A DNA stretch of 64,000 nt from Lichenostomus cassidix (lineage: Eukaryota > Chordata > Aves > Passeriformes > Meliphagidae). This document shows positions 22,221 to 33,768 of the stretch, piece after piece; position 1 is the first letter of the stretch; every line of letters starts with the position of its first letter. Position numbers and translations under genes: made by a program. The notes below the pieces were generated by a model. That model saw only the letters and a program-made list of their open reading frames with translations, ran no database searches and had not been told where the DNA came from. The stretch covers positions 45,469,031-45,533,030 of the forward strand of contig CM039211.1 of the NCBI GenBank assembly GCA_008360975.2, given 5' to 3'.

Positions 22221-25200
22221 TACAACATCAATATTGAAAGAGGCTAACCTCAGCCGGCAGCTAAACAAAACTTGAATTAAGTAGCTATTCATCCAGTAAA
22301 GAGTAGCTTGGAAAACATCTTCATGCATGAGACATGGAGTCAAAATTTCAGTAGAAGTAGATGTCAGGTAATTTTCTGTGGAAGACAAGTGAATAAATTT
22401 AAATCTTAATTGCTAAACAATATAACAGTCCTTGATTTCTTCCTTCAAAGTAATCCATTTTTATGTCCAAAAAAAATACCTACCTGCTAGATTAAAATGT
22501 TTCTAAAATAATAACTATTTCAAAATATTTTTGTGTTATAATGATTAAAAAATCTATTTTTTTAACAACAGCAGTTTACATATAAGGTCATTAACTCTTT
22601 GTTGAACTAAGACATTTTTCTCTTCAAATCAACATAGCTCTAGTGAATATCAGTTTCAAAATTAGTAAAAAAAAACATTGAAAATCTTTAAAAATGAAAC
22701 TTATTTTGATATAGGTAACAGAACTCTAGTTATGATAACTTAAAAAGATATATTTAATGTTAATTTAGTTTTAACTAGTGTTATAATTTAGAGTTGGACC
22801 AAAAACTACAGTGTACTATTTCAGTTATATCAATGCTAGCTACAACAATACTGCAAATTGATTTAGAGATCAGGCATAGCTTTTTCTGTCTTAGCTGCTC
22901 ATTATCAGTATTACTATTCAATTATCAATAATTGTCAATAATATAAGCAAATTCAGAAAACAGAATGTATTATATTAAGGAAAAAATAAATTAGGAAAAA
23001 AATTGTAGGACTTCTTGCCTGCCTTTGTCTAGTTAAACAGATGTTTTATATATCAACTCTATGAAGGAATTTAACATGCCGTAAACTACTAAAGATAACC
23101 AATTTTTAGATTTTATGCTTCATTCCTATTCAGTCAAGCTAGTAATTCAATATGAGGTACTATGTTGCATCTCATTTTTTTATGAATTAGATTATGAGTT
23201 CTTCAAAGCAGAGAAATCTTTGATTGCCCAGATCATATTTAAATATTAACTCAGATGAAAGAGCCCCACACCAGCTGTATTTATTTAAGCCTCTTCTTGT
23301 TAAAACATTAAAATTGTGAACCAATAGTCAGTTTGTTGAAGAGATATTTGACTGGATCATGATACTTCTAGCATTGTTTTCATGACTGTTAGGCTGATAG
23401 TCTTCAGAGAAATGAGATAATTTTCCCTGAAATTATTTAACTTCATTATTAGAAAGAACTAAGTTGCCAGTGTTTAGAAGACATATCTATACTTTAGATT
23501 TTAGTGAGAAATGCATGAGTAGCTTCCAGGCAGACTAAGGTCCAATATCCTATTCCCTCCTCTGTAATTCTGCAATTCCGTGAATTGCTCCCCTTTTGTT
23601 TTGTTTTTATTTTGTTTTGTTTTCAAATTTTAGTATTGTGTAAGAAGTAAAATTGCTGCCATTCAAGAAAATAATTTTGTAAGGGTATGAAAGTAATAGC
23701 ACTTTAATGTGTGATTTTATAGTCACTGAAATATTTATCAATAAATGAGATTTATTGCTGTAAATAATTTGGTCACTGGAAATCCTTTTAACTTCAGCTA
23801 GTCACCCAGCATAAATTAAAAGGTATAGAATTGCTCTCTGCAGTAAACAGAGGAGATGTGTCCTACTGCTCCTGTTGACATCGAACAATTTTGTTGAATT
23901 CTTTGTACATGTTCATGTAGACAGCAGGATAGATTCTTGTCTTAATGATATCTGTACACTTGAAAAATGTGACTTGTGTAAATGTAATGGAAGTAGGACT
24001 TTTTTTTTTTTTCAGAATTAGACAAAGAGAGACATTTAACCACCTTTTGATGTAGTCAGAATATCAAATTAAAACAAAAGTACACATAAGCCTGGGGAAC
24101 ATTATGCATACTGTGATTTTATTTCCACCTCTGTATTCAGATTGCTGGATTTTTGGGAAATTTTGTCTTTCCCTCCCCTTCTCTCTCCCCCCTCCATGTC
24201 ACTCCCCCAAAGGAATTTATTGTTAAATGTCAATTTCAACCAGTTTATACTTTGTTATAAGCAGAATTCAAGTGACTAATCTTTTATGCATATGAAGGTA
24301 AATCCAACCAAATTGAGTGATAGCTAGTCATATCAATTTTACAGTTAGCATTGTACCTGACTTCCTATATATCTCACTTTTATATAGCTTCTGATTTAAC
24401 AGAAACAAGACTCTTAAACCTCAACAGAATTGTAAATAGGTTAATTTTTAACTCATTGTTTTTATGGCTGGAAGTAATCCGTCAGAGTTTTTTTAGATTT
24501 TAAATACATTCTGAACTCTTTAGATGCTTAGCATGCAGACAAGAAGAGACATAGATTCTAATTTGTGCATCAAAGTTCCCTGAGAATGCCTGTTAAATCA
24601 GGAAATCGTACAGATATAAAGCAAGACAAGAAAGCAAATAAGCTTTTCCAACTATATTCCTGATCCTTAGTACTGTCTTTCCTAGATTTATTTGGTCAGA
24701 GTCCAGTAGCAGGATTTTTAATCCATTTCTCCACCTCCTCCCTCATTCCTTCCAGACTGGATACTCATCATCAAGTCTGTCCGCTTTCTGTGGTTGTCTT
24801 CTGTGTTCTTGCAAAGCAGGGATGTAAGGAGATTAGTTCTTGATGAACAAGGAAGGAGGGAGGAGGTTCTGCGGTGACTTGGGTTTGTTCATTTCAAGGT
24901 CTTATTGAAGAGTACTCTCATAAAGGAGAATACCCTCAAAAATGATTAAGAATATGTAAAAGTCATCCACCCAAGGGATTAGGAATATTGTGTGTTGTAT
25001 GTTTCAACACAGTCCTGAATCAACTAAAGATATGGGAGGGGTGACCTACAAAAAATTACCACAAGTTATTTTGTGACACCTGAATTGACTAAAACTCAGT
25101 ACAGATAATAGGGGCTAACAGTTATAGGGGTACTTTAAGTGTAAAGCTGCTGGAAATGTGCATCTTCAAGATGCTTTAAATGGCTATTGGGTGAATATAA

Positions 25201-27944
25201 ATAGAAAACATTATGTATATCTGTGTCTGTTTCTGTGGGAACAGTAGGAAATGCTGAGTGTTGTGATTTGAACTAAAGACTTGTTACCTGTACTATTGTG
25301 TGTGCGGATGATAAATGGTAGCAGAAGAAGATTTTCTTTTCTGAGTAACCACAAAGTATATTGGGAGAAAAAAAGAAACCTAAACCCCAAACACTCAGGA
25401 AATTAGGGAAATATGTCTACACATTTTGAAAATTTTGTTGGACTTTTTCGGCATCGCATTGAACAATAGACTTTTTTTTCCCCTGGAGTACAGAAAAGCT
25501 GAAAAGGATGTATTTCAATATGTACAGATCTGAATTTTTTCAGTGACTTTCTAGGGAGAATGAGAATGTCTCAAGTTCAGGAAATATTTGATATTGAAGT
25601 AAGAGAAAAAAGGTAACAAACAGTGATGATTTCTTCAAAAACAATGATTTTTCATTGATGCCCTGAAAGAGTAATTAGCTCTTCTGGAAATTCTTCTATT
25701 GGAGTACCCAATCACTGATACATAGTGCTTTTACTGAAAGTTTCTGACTCAAATGTTCCCACTTCAACAATGAAAATGTCAGTGGGTTATAAACAAAGCA
25801 GATGCTATTCATATCTACTTGTGTGAGTAAAACCACGAAAAATCTGTCTGCTTAAATGCGTAGAATCATGCTGAGAGGAAGCAGAGTCTTATTTACCATA
25901 TAAAAACCAAAATATCCAGAGTCTTTGAAACAAATATATTTATTTTATTCCAAAACTTATCTGTCAAGTGATCAGTTAAAACTGATCAAGGTGTTTGAAA
26001 CTGTGTATTCTTTTTTAATAAACTTTCTAGTAAAAGTAGTAATATTTCCCATGAGCTTTAGAAACTTAGTAATATTAGTTTGATGCTATCCATGTTTTAG
26101 TAGCAATTACTGGGAAAAATACAGAAAATATACAAATATAAGCAGATTTTAGAAAGAGAGGTGTGGGTTTAGATTATTACAATACTTGAAAAAAGCAGGT
26201 ATATGAGTATAAATTTGGGCATTTTACCTGCTGTTAGGTAGATATGAGAAAAAAATTACTAGTAAAATGAAGGGGGTTTGTTACAGGAGATTTTTTCTTA
26301 TAAATGCTATCGTAAAGTTGTGTATCTAAAATATGTGGATAATAAGAAAATGCTTAGGTGGTTCAAGAGAAGACACTTCACCTTGTAAAAACACCAAATG
26401 GTGAGAAATTAGCAGCTAGTTCTGCCTGTAAAACTGTCTCTATGGAAAGAAAATTGCATTCCTCATTAATAATTTCCACTATTTGTTTACAACTGTAAGT
26501 GCTGATGGTGAAATATGTTTTTTTTTCTTTGCCACTCATAAATCTTGAATGGAGAAAGAACTTTTTCCTATTTCCTCTGAAATTCACAATATTTCGCAAT
26601 ATCACATTTTAATTACTTTTCCTTTAAGTAACTCTACCATTAGCAAATATTTTTTAATCTAAATAGTTCTTTTAGAAAAATCTTGGGCTATTAAAGAATA
26701 GTAATAAAACCACTGAATTTTGAGATCCATATCCTCAAGCCAATTTCAGTGTTGGTTTGCCTAAATGAAGACTTAAATAAAGCATAAGTGAATGATTAAA
26801 TGAAGCTTCTTGAGAATGTTTTAAGACTCCTGAAATTTAATCTGTGTGGACAGATCCTTTTGCCCACATAGCAGTATAATGGATCAAGGAGATTGTTAAA
26901 CAATTAAGGACAAAATAACCTGCCTTCAATGACTTTTTTGTGGATTCATATTTTCTATTTCTTAAGTTGTCCGAAGACTCAGTGCACTTGTATCTTTAAA
27001 ATAGCTAGAAAATTTTCTGAAAATAGCCCTTTCTCACAGAATTTTCTATGCACTCTGAGTCCATAAGCCTAGGAAATATTGTGTGAGAATATTTTCACAC
27101 AAAGGCTCAGAGTAGCTTTATGGCAGATACAGATAATTTGAAGTATAAATAAAAATGTTATGGATGATAAAAGTATGTAATAAAACAATAAAGCGTGTTC
27201 ATCTTCAGTGCTGATGTCTTGTCTACTCACACTCTAAACAGTTTCACACCATCTGTATTCAGTCTAATGTTTGATATCTTTCTTATCCTTTGTACTTAAT
27301 ATAGTTGCAAGTCTCCTCTGATAGTACTGAAATGCACAGAGAATCTGTCCAATATTTAATGATCATACTTTCTTTCACATATATCACCATTTCAGGCTGT
27401 TTGTGACACAAGCTTGGTTACATTTCACTGTCAGCTCCAGGAGAATCCATAGGGGGAATTTATTTGAGATACAGCATTATATTCTACAGTGGTGAATTTA
27501 TATGCATCTTAAGGCAATTTTTTTCTTATTTTAAGGCAATTATTTGCTTTGAGTAAAGCAATATAAAGGAAAGAAAAATATAACTTATGCACATTCTCTT
27601 TATAAAGACTTTGTAATAGTTTTTAAGATTGCATGTGAATTTAAAACAATAGTATCACCTTCTGTAAATGACAGCTAAATAAAAGATTGCAGTACACATG
27701 ATATAAAGTTCTGTTTTACTGTCTTTCCTCAGAAGAAAAAAACCCAAAAACATATGATAAGGTGAATCAATTTGCTCTAAAGTGTTTGTTCAAAGTATTC
27801 TTGGGAAACATCACCTTTCAGTTAACAGAATCAAGGATGACATATTATTGGTGCTATCTCTGCAACGTAGCTTGAGTACTGTGCTTGTTATTAGAACATA
27901 CCTGTAAAATTCTAAAGTAGGTATTAAAATCTTCATTGGAAAAA
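22221..27944. other. Single-copy AT-rich DNA with a nested foldback
   Basis: No coding gene or interspersed repeat is recognised. The one structured item is the foldback at 24733-24867. Minor low-complexity tracts: TTTTG-type repeat at about 23593-23625 and a T-run at 24000-24012. Very low GC throughout, apart from the CT-rich foldback arms. Confidence 0.6.
24733..24867. repeat. Nested inverted repeat (long hairpin potential)
   Basis: Outer arms: 24733-24753 pairs with 24851-24867 (ACCTCCTCCCTC and CTTCC match exactly, with a four-base bulge ATTC on the left). Inner arms: TCATCAAG at 24768-24775 pairs exactly with CTTGATGA at 24839-24846. The arms are correctly nested, so one strand could fold into a hairpin of about 135 bases with a 63-base apical loop. 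Could be an old foldback element or a structured RNA; no family is recognised. Confidence 0.6.
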
Positions 27945-28877
27945 ATGCTAGATATTGGATTCAGGACTTGAAGAAATACTAAGTTTGTCTGCCAACAACT
28001 ATAAAATGGATGAAGCTGTCAACTCCCTCAAGGGCAGGGAGGCCCTGCAGAGAGACCTTGGCAAATTAGAGAGATGGGCAATCACCAGCCAGAAGGTGCT
28101 GGATTCGATGGAATTTATCACACTCTGGGATGGCATCCCTGGTTGTTGCATAGACTGGGGAACAAGAGGCTGAAGAGCAGCACCGAGGAAAGGACCTGAA
28201 GGTCCGGGCTGATAGAAAGTTAAACATGCATCAGCAGTGCCCTGGCAGCCAGGAGGGCCAAGAGTGTCCTGGTGGGCATCAGGCACAGCATCACCAGCTG
28301 GGCAAGGGAGGGGATTGTCCTGCTCTGCTCTGCTCTGCTCTGCTCTGCACTGCACTGGGGCAGCCTCACCTCCAGTGCTGGGGGCAGCTTTGGGTGCCAC
28401 AGTATAAAGAAGACATTAAGCTATTAGACACTTTCCAGAGGAGCACCATGAGAATGGTGAAAGGCGTGGGGAGGAAGCCTTGTGAGCAGCAGAGGTCACT
28501 TCGTTTATTCAACCTCGAGATGATGATGAGATTGAGAGACAGCCTTATTGAAACCTTCCACATCCTTATGAGGGGAAGTGGATGGACAGACACTGATCTC
28601 TTTACTCTTGCAACCGATGACCGGTCCTGAGGGTACATAATGAAGCTGAGTGGGAAGTTTAGGTTAGATATTAGAAAAAGGTTCCTCACCCAGAGGGTGG
28701 CTGGGCACTGGAAGAGTCAAGTGGTCACAGCACCAGCCTGACAGATTTCAAGAAGCATTTGCACAATGCTCTCAATGGTGTGACTCCTAGGGTAACATAC
28801 ATAGGGGCTGGGAGCTGGGCTCAATGGTCCTGATGGGCCCCTTCCAACTCAGAACATTCTATGATTCTGTGATTCTA
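27945..28877 (+). mobile_element. CR1 LINE, 5'-truncated, plus strand
   Basis: Reads from the late reverse-transcriptase region (phrase AACTCCCTCAAGGGCAGGGA) to the terminus CATTCTATGATTCTGTGATT at 28853-28872. A plus frame at 28226-28630 holds CR1-like residues (PQYKEDIKLLD), interrupted by frameshifts. The 3' end, with TCAATGGTCCTGATGGGCCC, differs from the neighbouring copies, so it belongs to a different CR1 subfamily. A (TGCTC)5 microsatellite lies inside it. Confidence 0.92.
28321..28355 (+). repeat. (TGCTC)5(TGCAC)2 microsatellite
   Basis: Five perfect TGCTC units (28321-28345), then two TGCAC units, within CR1 ORF2. A pentamer expansion that arose after insertion or in the source element. 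Confidence 0.92.
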
Positions 28878-29769
28878 AATAATCAGCTTTTGGGTTCAAC
28901 TTTTATGTGATACTTTTTTATTTAATATGATAATATCTGATTTCTGTGAAAAGTAGGCATTGGCTACATTTCTCCTGTCTATATACTCACATAAGGTACA
29001 GGTCAGCTCTGGTCTGGAATTTCTTTCAATTTTCCTTGTATCATTTACAGCTTAAAGCACAAAGTAGTAGCCTTACGTTGTTATAGTGAACATACAAATT
29101 TATACAGCTATGTTTTCTTTCTTCATTTTACTTCTTTTGCTTATTTAAGTTTGCATACTTTTTCTATAGAGTGGCAAAGAACACATAACATGACGAGATT
29201 GCTTCTGGTTTTTTTACACAGGCAATCACCACTGACATTAAAAATAACAAAAGAACTAACAGAACAGTTCTAGAGTAACTTTGCAAGCTGTAGGTAATTA
29301 GAGAATTATTCAGTGTACCTATACTGCAATTAGAAGATAGTTCAGGGTACCTATGGTGTTCCTATACAGGAAAAAGGAATGATTTTGTGAAGTAGATAGA
29401 AGTTGAAATAGTACAACTGATATAGACATGTCAAAATTACTATTAGAATATTTGTAGAAGGATTATGAAGGGTGGGATGTATAAACAGTATGGTGTCCCT
29501 TGAAAAAGGTAAAGAAAATTGCTATTTCACTGGCAGTACAGGAAGTGATTAAAATTTTTCAGTGTAACACAAGAATTTAATTACTTGTTTTCAAGAAAAA
29601 AAAATAATGCAATGGAAAAGTTGGATTAAGGCATCCATGTTTGAAACTATGGCTGTAGAGCAATAGTATGAAATCAGCAGTGCACCCCAGAAGCAAAGTC
29701 CAAAAATTAACTGGGTTTTATGAATAGACACATCAAGGGAAGGGATTATATTATTCTATGTCACATTCA
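28878..29769. other. Spacer between two CR1 copies, no feature
   Basis: AT-rich DNA without recognisable genes or repeats. A short phrase (TATTCAGTGTACCTAT / AGTTCAGGGTACCTAT) recurs at about 29310-29355. Confidence 0.5.
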
Positions 29770-30290
29770 TTAGACTATATCTGGGTATTTCATTCAGTTT
29801 TGATCCCTAAAATACGTGAAGGGCAGGTACAGAGTGGAGTGGGTTCAGGGGATACAGCTCGGATGCTGAGGCCTAGAGCCCTTGCCCTGTGAGAAGAGTC
29901 TATAGGACCAGGGCTGGTTCAGCTGGGAGAAAGGATGGCTTCAGGGGTACTCAACAGTATTGCCAGCACCACTAAAAGAAAGGGGAAGAAATGCAATCAG
30001 GCTTTTCACAGTGGTGTGTAGCAGGAATTTGAAAGGCAGTGGAACAAGCTTTAACATGACAGACTCAGGCTGGAAAGAAGGAAAAGCCTCCTTTTCTCCA
30101 GGAGGACAGCCCAGCAGTGAAACAGGTTGTCCGGAGACATTATATTATTTCCATTCTTGGAGGTTTTCAAGATTTAACTGGACAAAGCCCTGAGCAAATT
30201 TGTCTGAATTAAGGATCAGCCGTGCTATGAACAGGCAGTAGAGCTGCAGACTTCCCAAAGGCTCTTCCAACGGAAATTATTTCATCATGC
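29770..30290 (+). mobile_element. CR1 LINE 3' part, plus strand, old
   Basis: Diverged CR1: the phrases TTCAGTTTTGATCC, GGTTCAGCTGGGAGAAAGGA and AAAGGCTCTTCCAAC occur in the order expected for late ORF2, 3' end and terminal region. The octamer tail has decayed. More diverged than the 27.9-kb copy, suggesting an older insertion. Confidence 0.8.
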
Positions 30291-30584
30291 TGAGACTGTT
30301 AACTAAGAAAATAAACGATCATGGCTATTTGTATTCTTCCATTATTCCCTTCAAAAAGCAAATTATTTTATATTAAGCATTCTTTTTCTGGGTTTTTTGT
30401 GCTAGGTATTCTCTGTATTAACGAAGTAATCTTTGTAGATTTGTTACAACTTGGGTATTCTGGGCACATCACACATATTAGTAAGAAAAGGCCAACATTT
30501 TTCACTTCATCCTGATGAAAAGAAGGAAACAGTTAAAAGAATAGCTTAAGAAGCTGGAACCAATGGATAAAAAGGAATAAAGGA

Positions 30585-30616
30585 GGGGAAAAGGAATTAA
30601 GGGGAAAAGGAATTAA
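30585..30616 (+). repeat. 16-bp tandem duplication
   Basis: GGGGAAAAGGAATTAA at 30585-30600 is repeated exactly at 30601-30616. Purine-rich. Confidence 0.92.
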
Positions 30617-30871
30617 TATTGCAGGAGACTTAGGAGTTGTTAACCACCAGACTCCAACTCTGTTACTGTTACCAAGCCTTCAGCATTTCATGCTGTATCA
30701 GTTTTGCACTGCAGACAGAACTGTAACAGAAAAGAACAGTAATGATAAAGGAAGAATTTGATCTTGATCTACCCTATAGGGACCAAATCCAGAGCAGAGT
30801 TTCTATGCCACAAATGTAAGGTCAGTTTCTAGCTGCTGAGGATATTTCTTAGACCCAATTGTATTTAAACT

Positions 30872-30903
30872 GTGAAAAGTGAAAAAAGTGAGAAAAGTGA
30901 GAG
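30872..30903 (+). repeat. GTGAAAA-type tandem array
   Basis: Units GTGAAAA, GTGAAAAAA, GTGAGAAAA and GTGAGAG follow one another. The GAAAAGTGAAAA core resembles PRDM1/IRF-type binding motifs; function is only inferred. Confidence 0.7.
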
Positions 30904-30919
30904 CAATGTTCCTCCAATT

Positions 30920-30964
30920 AAAAAAAAAAAAAAAAACAACCAATAAAAAAACCAAAAAAACCCC
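30920..30964 (+). repeat. A-rich tract
   Basis: Seventeen A residues followed by A/C-rich units ending CCCC. It could be a poly(A) tail, but no retrocopy is recognised just upstream. Confidence 0.8.
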
Positions 30965-33092
30965 GGCATAGAACATTGTAACATTGACATAATTTATTAT
31001 GCTTCATAGAGCTGAAACAACAAAAAAGTTGTTTGCATTATATTACTGCCAACTATGCAACTGCTGCTTTGCACCTGTTCTGAGCATTGTACAGGGAACT
31101 GTTTCCACAGTTGGAAAGATGTATTTTTCTGATCTATCCAAGCTGAATTCTATTTCTTTCTTTTTTTAAGACATACTGGGCAACTGCAATGACACGTAAG
31201 TCTGTTTGTGACTCTAGGACTTTTAAATTCTAAAACTGAGTCTGTCTATTCTAGCTCCTGACATCATTACTCCTATTTTCCTACACCTCAGTCCTTTGGG
31301 AAGCCTTCCTGACAGCAGTTTCCAGAAGGCAAAAGTTGGAATCTTGATCTCAGCAAAACATACAGTAGTTTTGCTCTTTGAGAGATCAATGTTTTACCTC
31401 TATTTCTGCCTTTCACCAGTTCAATTTTTGACATCAATTTACTGTTGCTGTGGTTTTTCATATAGTTTTTGTGTTCTGGATTATATTCTGATTCCTATTT
31501 TCAATAAATATTACACCTATGGTTAATGAGATTTGTTTAAGAAATCTTGTAATATCTGTTACTTGGCAGAAACAGACAATGCCTCTCTCTCACAGCTAAG
31601 TAGTAACTAAAAATCTACTTTCTCATTTTAATTCTTGTAACAAAACAAGGAGAAAAAACACAGGTTAATGGAGTGGGAGGTTCAGTGGAGATGGAGGATT
31701 TCACTTCACTAATGAGGCTTGAGGACAGAGTATGATAATAGGCTACAAATGTTCATTCTTGTAGCCAGAAATGTGTTCTTTTTCTTCCCCTCTTTTCCCT
31801 CCTCTTGTAGCATTGTGAAAGGCATACAACTCATTTTGAATATATTCAAAAAAAACCTTCTTAAACATTACCAATTAGCCATCAAGAGCTGGAAATTAGC
31901 AGCAGAATACAAAGAAGGTGTGTGTATGTGCAGTGCTACCTGATATGATGGATTAGGCACAAAAAAGCGATTGGTAGTGGCAAGATATCATACTAGGGAA
32001 GTAAGAAGGTTAGCATTGCAGTAAGGAAACAAAAAAAAGCTATGCACAAAGGCAGCAGGTAATGCAGAATGGTACCTGAGGATAGAAAAATCTGGATAGT
32101 TTCAGATCACCTTATTATACCATTTCATTATGTATTTTATTACTTCTCGTTACTAGTCATAAGCCTTGAAAATCAATAGCCACTATTAAAGATAAATAAA
32201 TAATTGAATAGCATGTTAATTTCTTAAGACTCTGCCTCTGTCACTGAAGTTGTGTAGAAGACTTGGAAAACTAGAGAAATTACTTCAGTCAGCCAGAGAA
32301 ATTCAACTGGTGCAGGTTTGCTTACTCTGAATATTCTCTTTTGTTTCTAAATGGTTTGATGGCTAAGAAATACAATTGAAATGTAGCACTGCTAATCTTC
32401 ATTAAAGGAGCATAAGAAAATTCCTGGCAGTCTCACTTTTACAGGGAGTGAACACAGAAAACTGATTTGTTACACTGGTGCAACAATTCATGAAAGTTAA
32501 TGCAGTATTTATATATTCATATGCTCTCTACATAATAATTCTTATAACTACTAGTATTGACAGCTATCTCTACAAGTTTTTATTGTCTTTACAAATGTAT
32601 GTCTTAAAATTAAGACTATTTGCTTAAACAGATTAATTTTGCTACCTCAAATACCTGATATGTACATATCTGTCACATGACTGAAAGTGTGACCAGCATA
32701 TAGCAAACCTGCAGCTAGTAAAATCTGCTTGGAGAACTGGCCTGAATTTTTGACATATTTTGCATGTAATACTTTATTATCATACAGTAGATACTTAGAA
32801 GTATGCCTCTAATTTAATTTCATTTAGGATTACACAGATTGCCAAAGCAAACAAAATTGTTACTCTGTAATGAGTCCTTACTTTGTTCCTCTACAACGCT
32901 GTAGGTCCTGACCTCATTTCAGAGGAAACTGAGGATTCTGAGACTTCAGTGTGCCGAGTCCTTAAAAATCCACTGATTTCACATCTGTTGAGTTTCCTAT
33001 GCAATTACAGACATTAAAGCTCTAGCATTTAAACCCTTCAAAAAGTGTATGAAGCTAACAGCCAAGCCCCTTCAAACGGGTAGTGGTATATA

Positions 33093-33768
33093 TTGTGTGT
33101 TGACCCTGGAGAGATGACAGGTGCTCACCAAAGCTGATCTGTCACTCCCCTCCTCAGCTGTGCATGGGAGAGAAAATACAACAAAATGGTTTTGGATTGA
33201 GACAAGGACAGGGAGAGATTACTCGCTATTGTCACAGTCAAAACAGACTTGACCCTGGGGAAATTAACATAGTTTATTTTCAATCAAACCAGGGTACAGT
33301 AAGGAGGAAGAACTCCAAATCTTCCCTGTCTTCTTCCTGGGTCCAAGTTAATTGCTAGTTTCTCTATCTCCTCCTCCCAAGTGGTACAGAGGGACAGGAA
33401 GTAGGGGTGCGGCCACTTCATCACACATTGTCTCTGCCACTCCTTCCTTCTCACTTTCCTACCTACACCACAGGAGACAGTCCTTCATGAACTTTTTGAT
33501 TATCAGTCCTCCCCACAGTCTGTGGTTCTTCATTAACTGCTCCAGCATGGTTCCCTTCCCTGCTGGGCAGCTCTTCAGGAGCAGGATGCTCCAGTGTGGG
33601 TCCTCTGTGGGCTTACAAGTCCTGACAGAAAACCTGCTGCAGTGTGGGCTCCTCTCTCCATAGGGTTACAGATCCTGCCCAGAGCCTGCTCCAGCACAGG
33701 CTTCCTATGGGGTGCCTTTGGACAAATCCACCTGCTCCATCATGGGATTCTCCAAAAGCTCCGTGTGT
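33093..33768 (-). mobile_element. Truncated second copy of the 3.2-kb LTR family
   Basis: It has the same order of phrases as the LTR at 3232-4307: GTGTTGACCCTGG at the left edge, then GACAGGGAGAGATTACTC, then ATCACACATTGTCTCTGCC, then repeated 'CTGCTCCAGCA' and CTCCTCTCTCCATAGGG phrases. An AATAAA is preserved on the minus strand at 33273-33278. The match fades near 33768, where the other copy continues for about 400 bases more, so the promoter-bearing half is missing. No internal viral genes. Short open frames across it are not coding. Confidence 0.78.
33273..33278 (-). promoter_or_regulatory. LTR poly(A) signal AATAAA
   Basis: AATAAA on the minus strand, about 180 bases from the left LTR edge. 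It supports the minus orientation of this LTR family in the window. Confidence 0.5.

Larger units (their letters stand above)
30291..33092. other. Single-copy AT-rich DNA, no gene
   Basis: No gene is supported. It contains a 16-bp tandem duplication (30585-30616), a GTGAAAA-type array (30872-30903) and an A-rich tract (30920-30964). The 76-codon plus frame at 31296-31526 has no recognisable domain. Confidence 0.55.

Noticed and set aside
21873..22388. 171-codon minus-strand open frame, the longest in the window
   Set aside because: It runs antisense through the duplicated 3' end of a plus-strand CR1 and has no recognisable domain.
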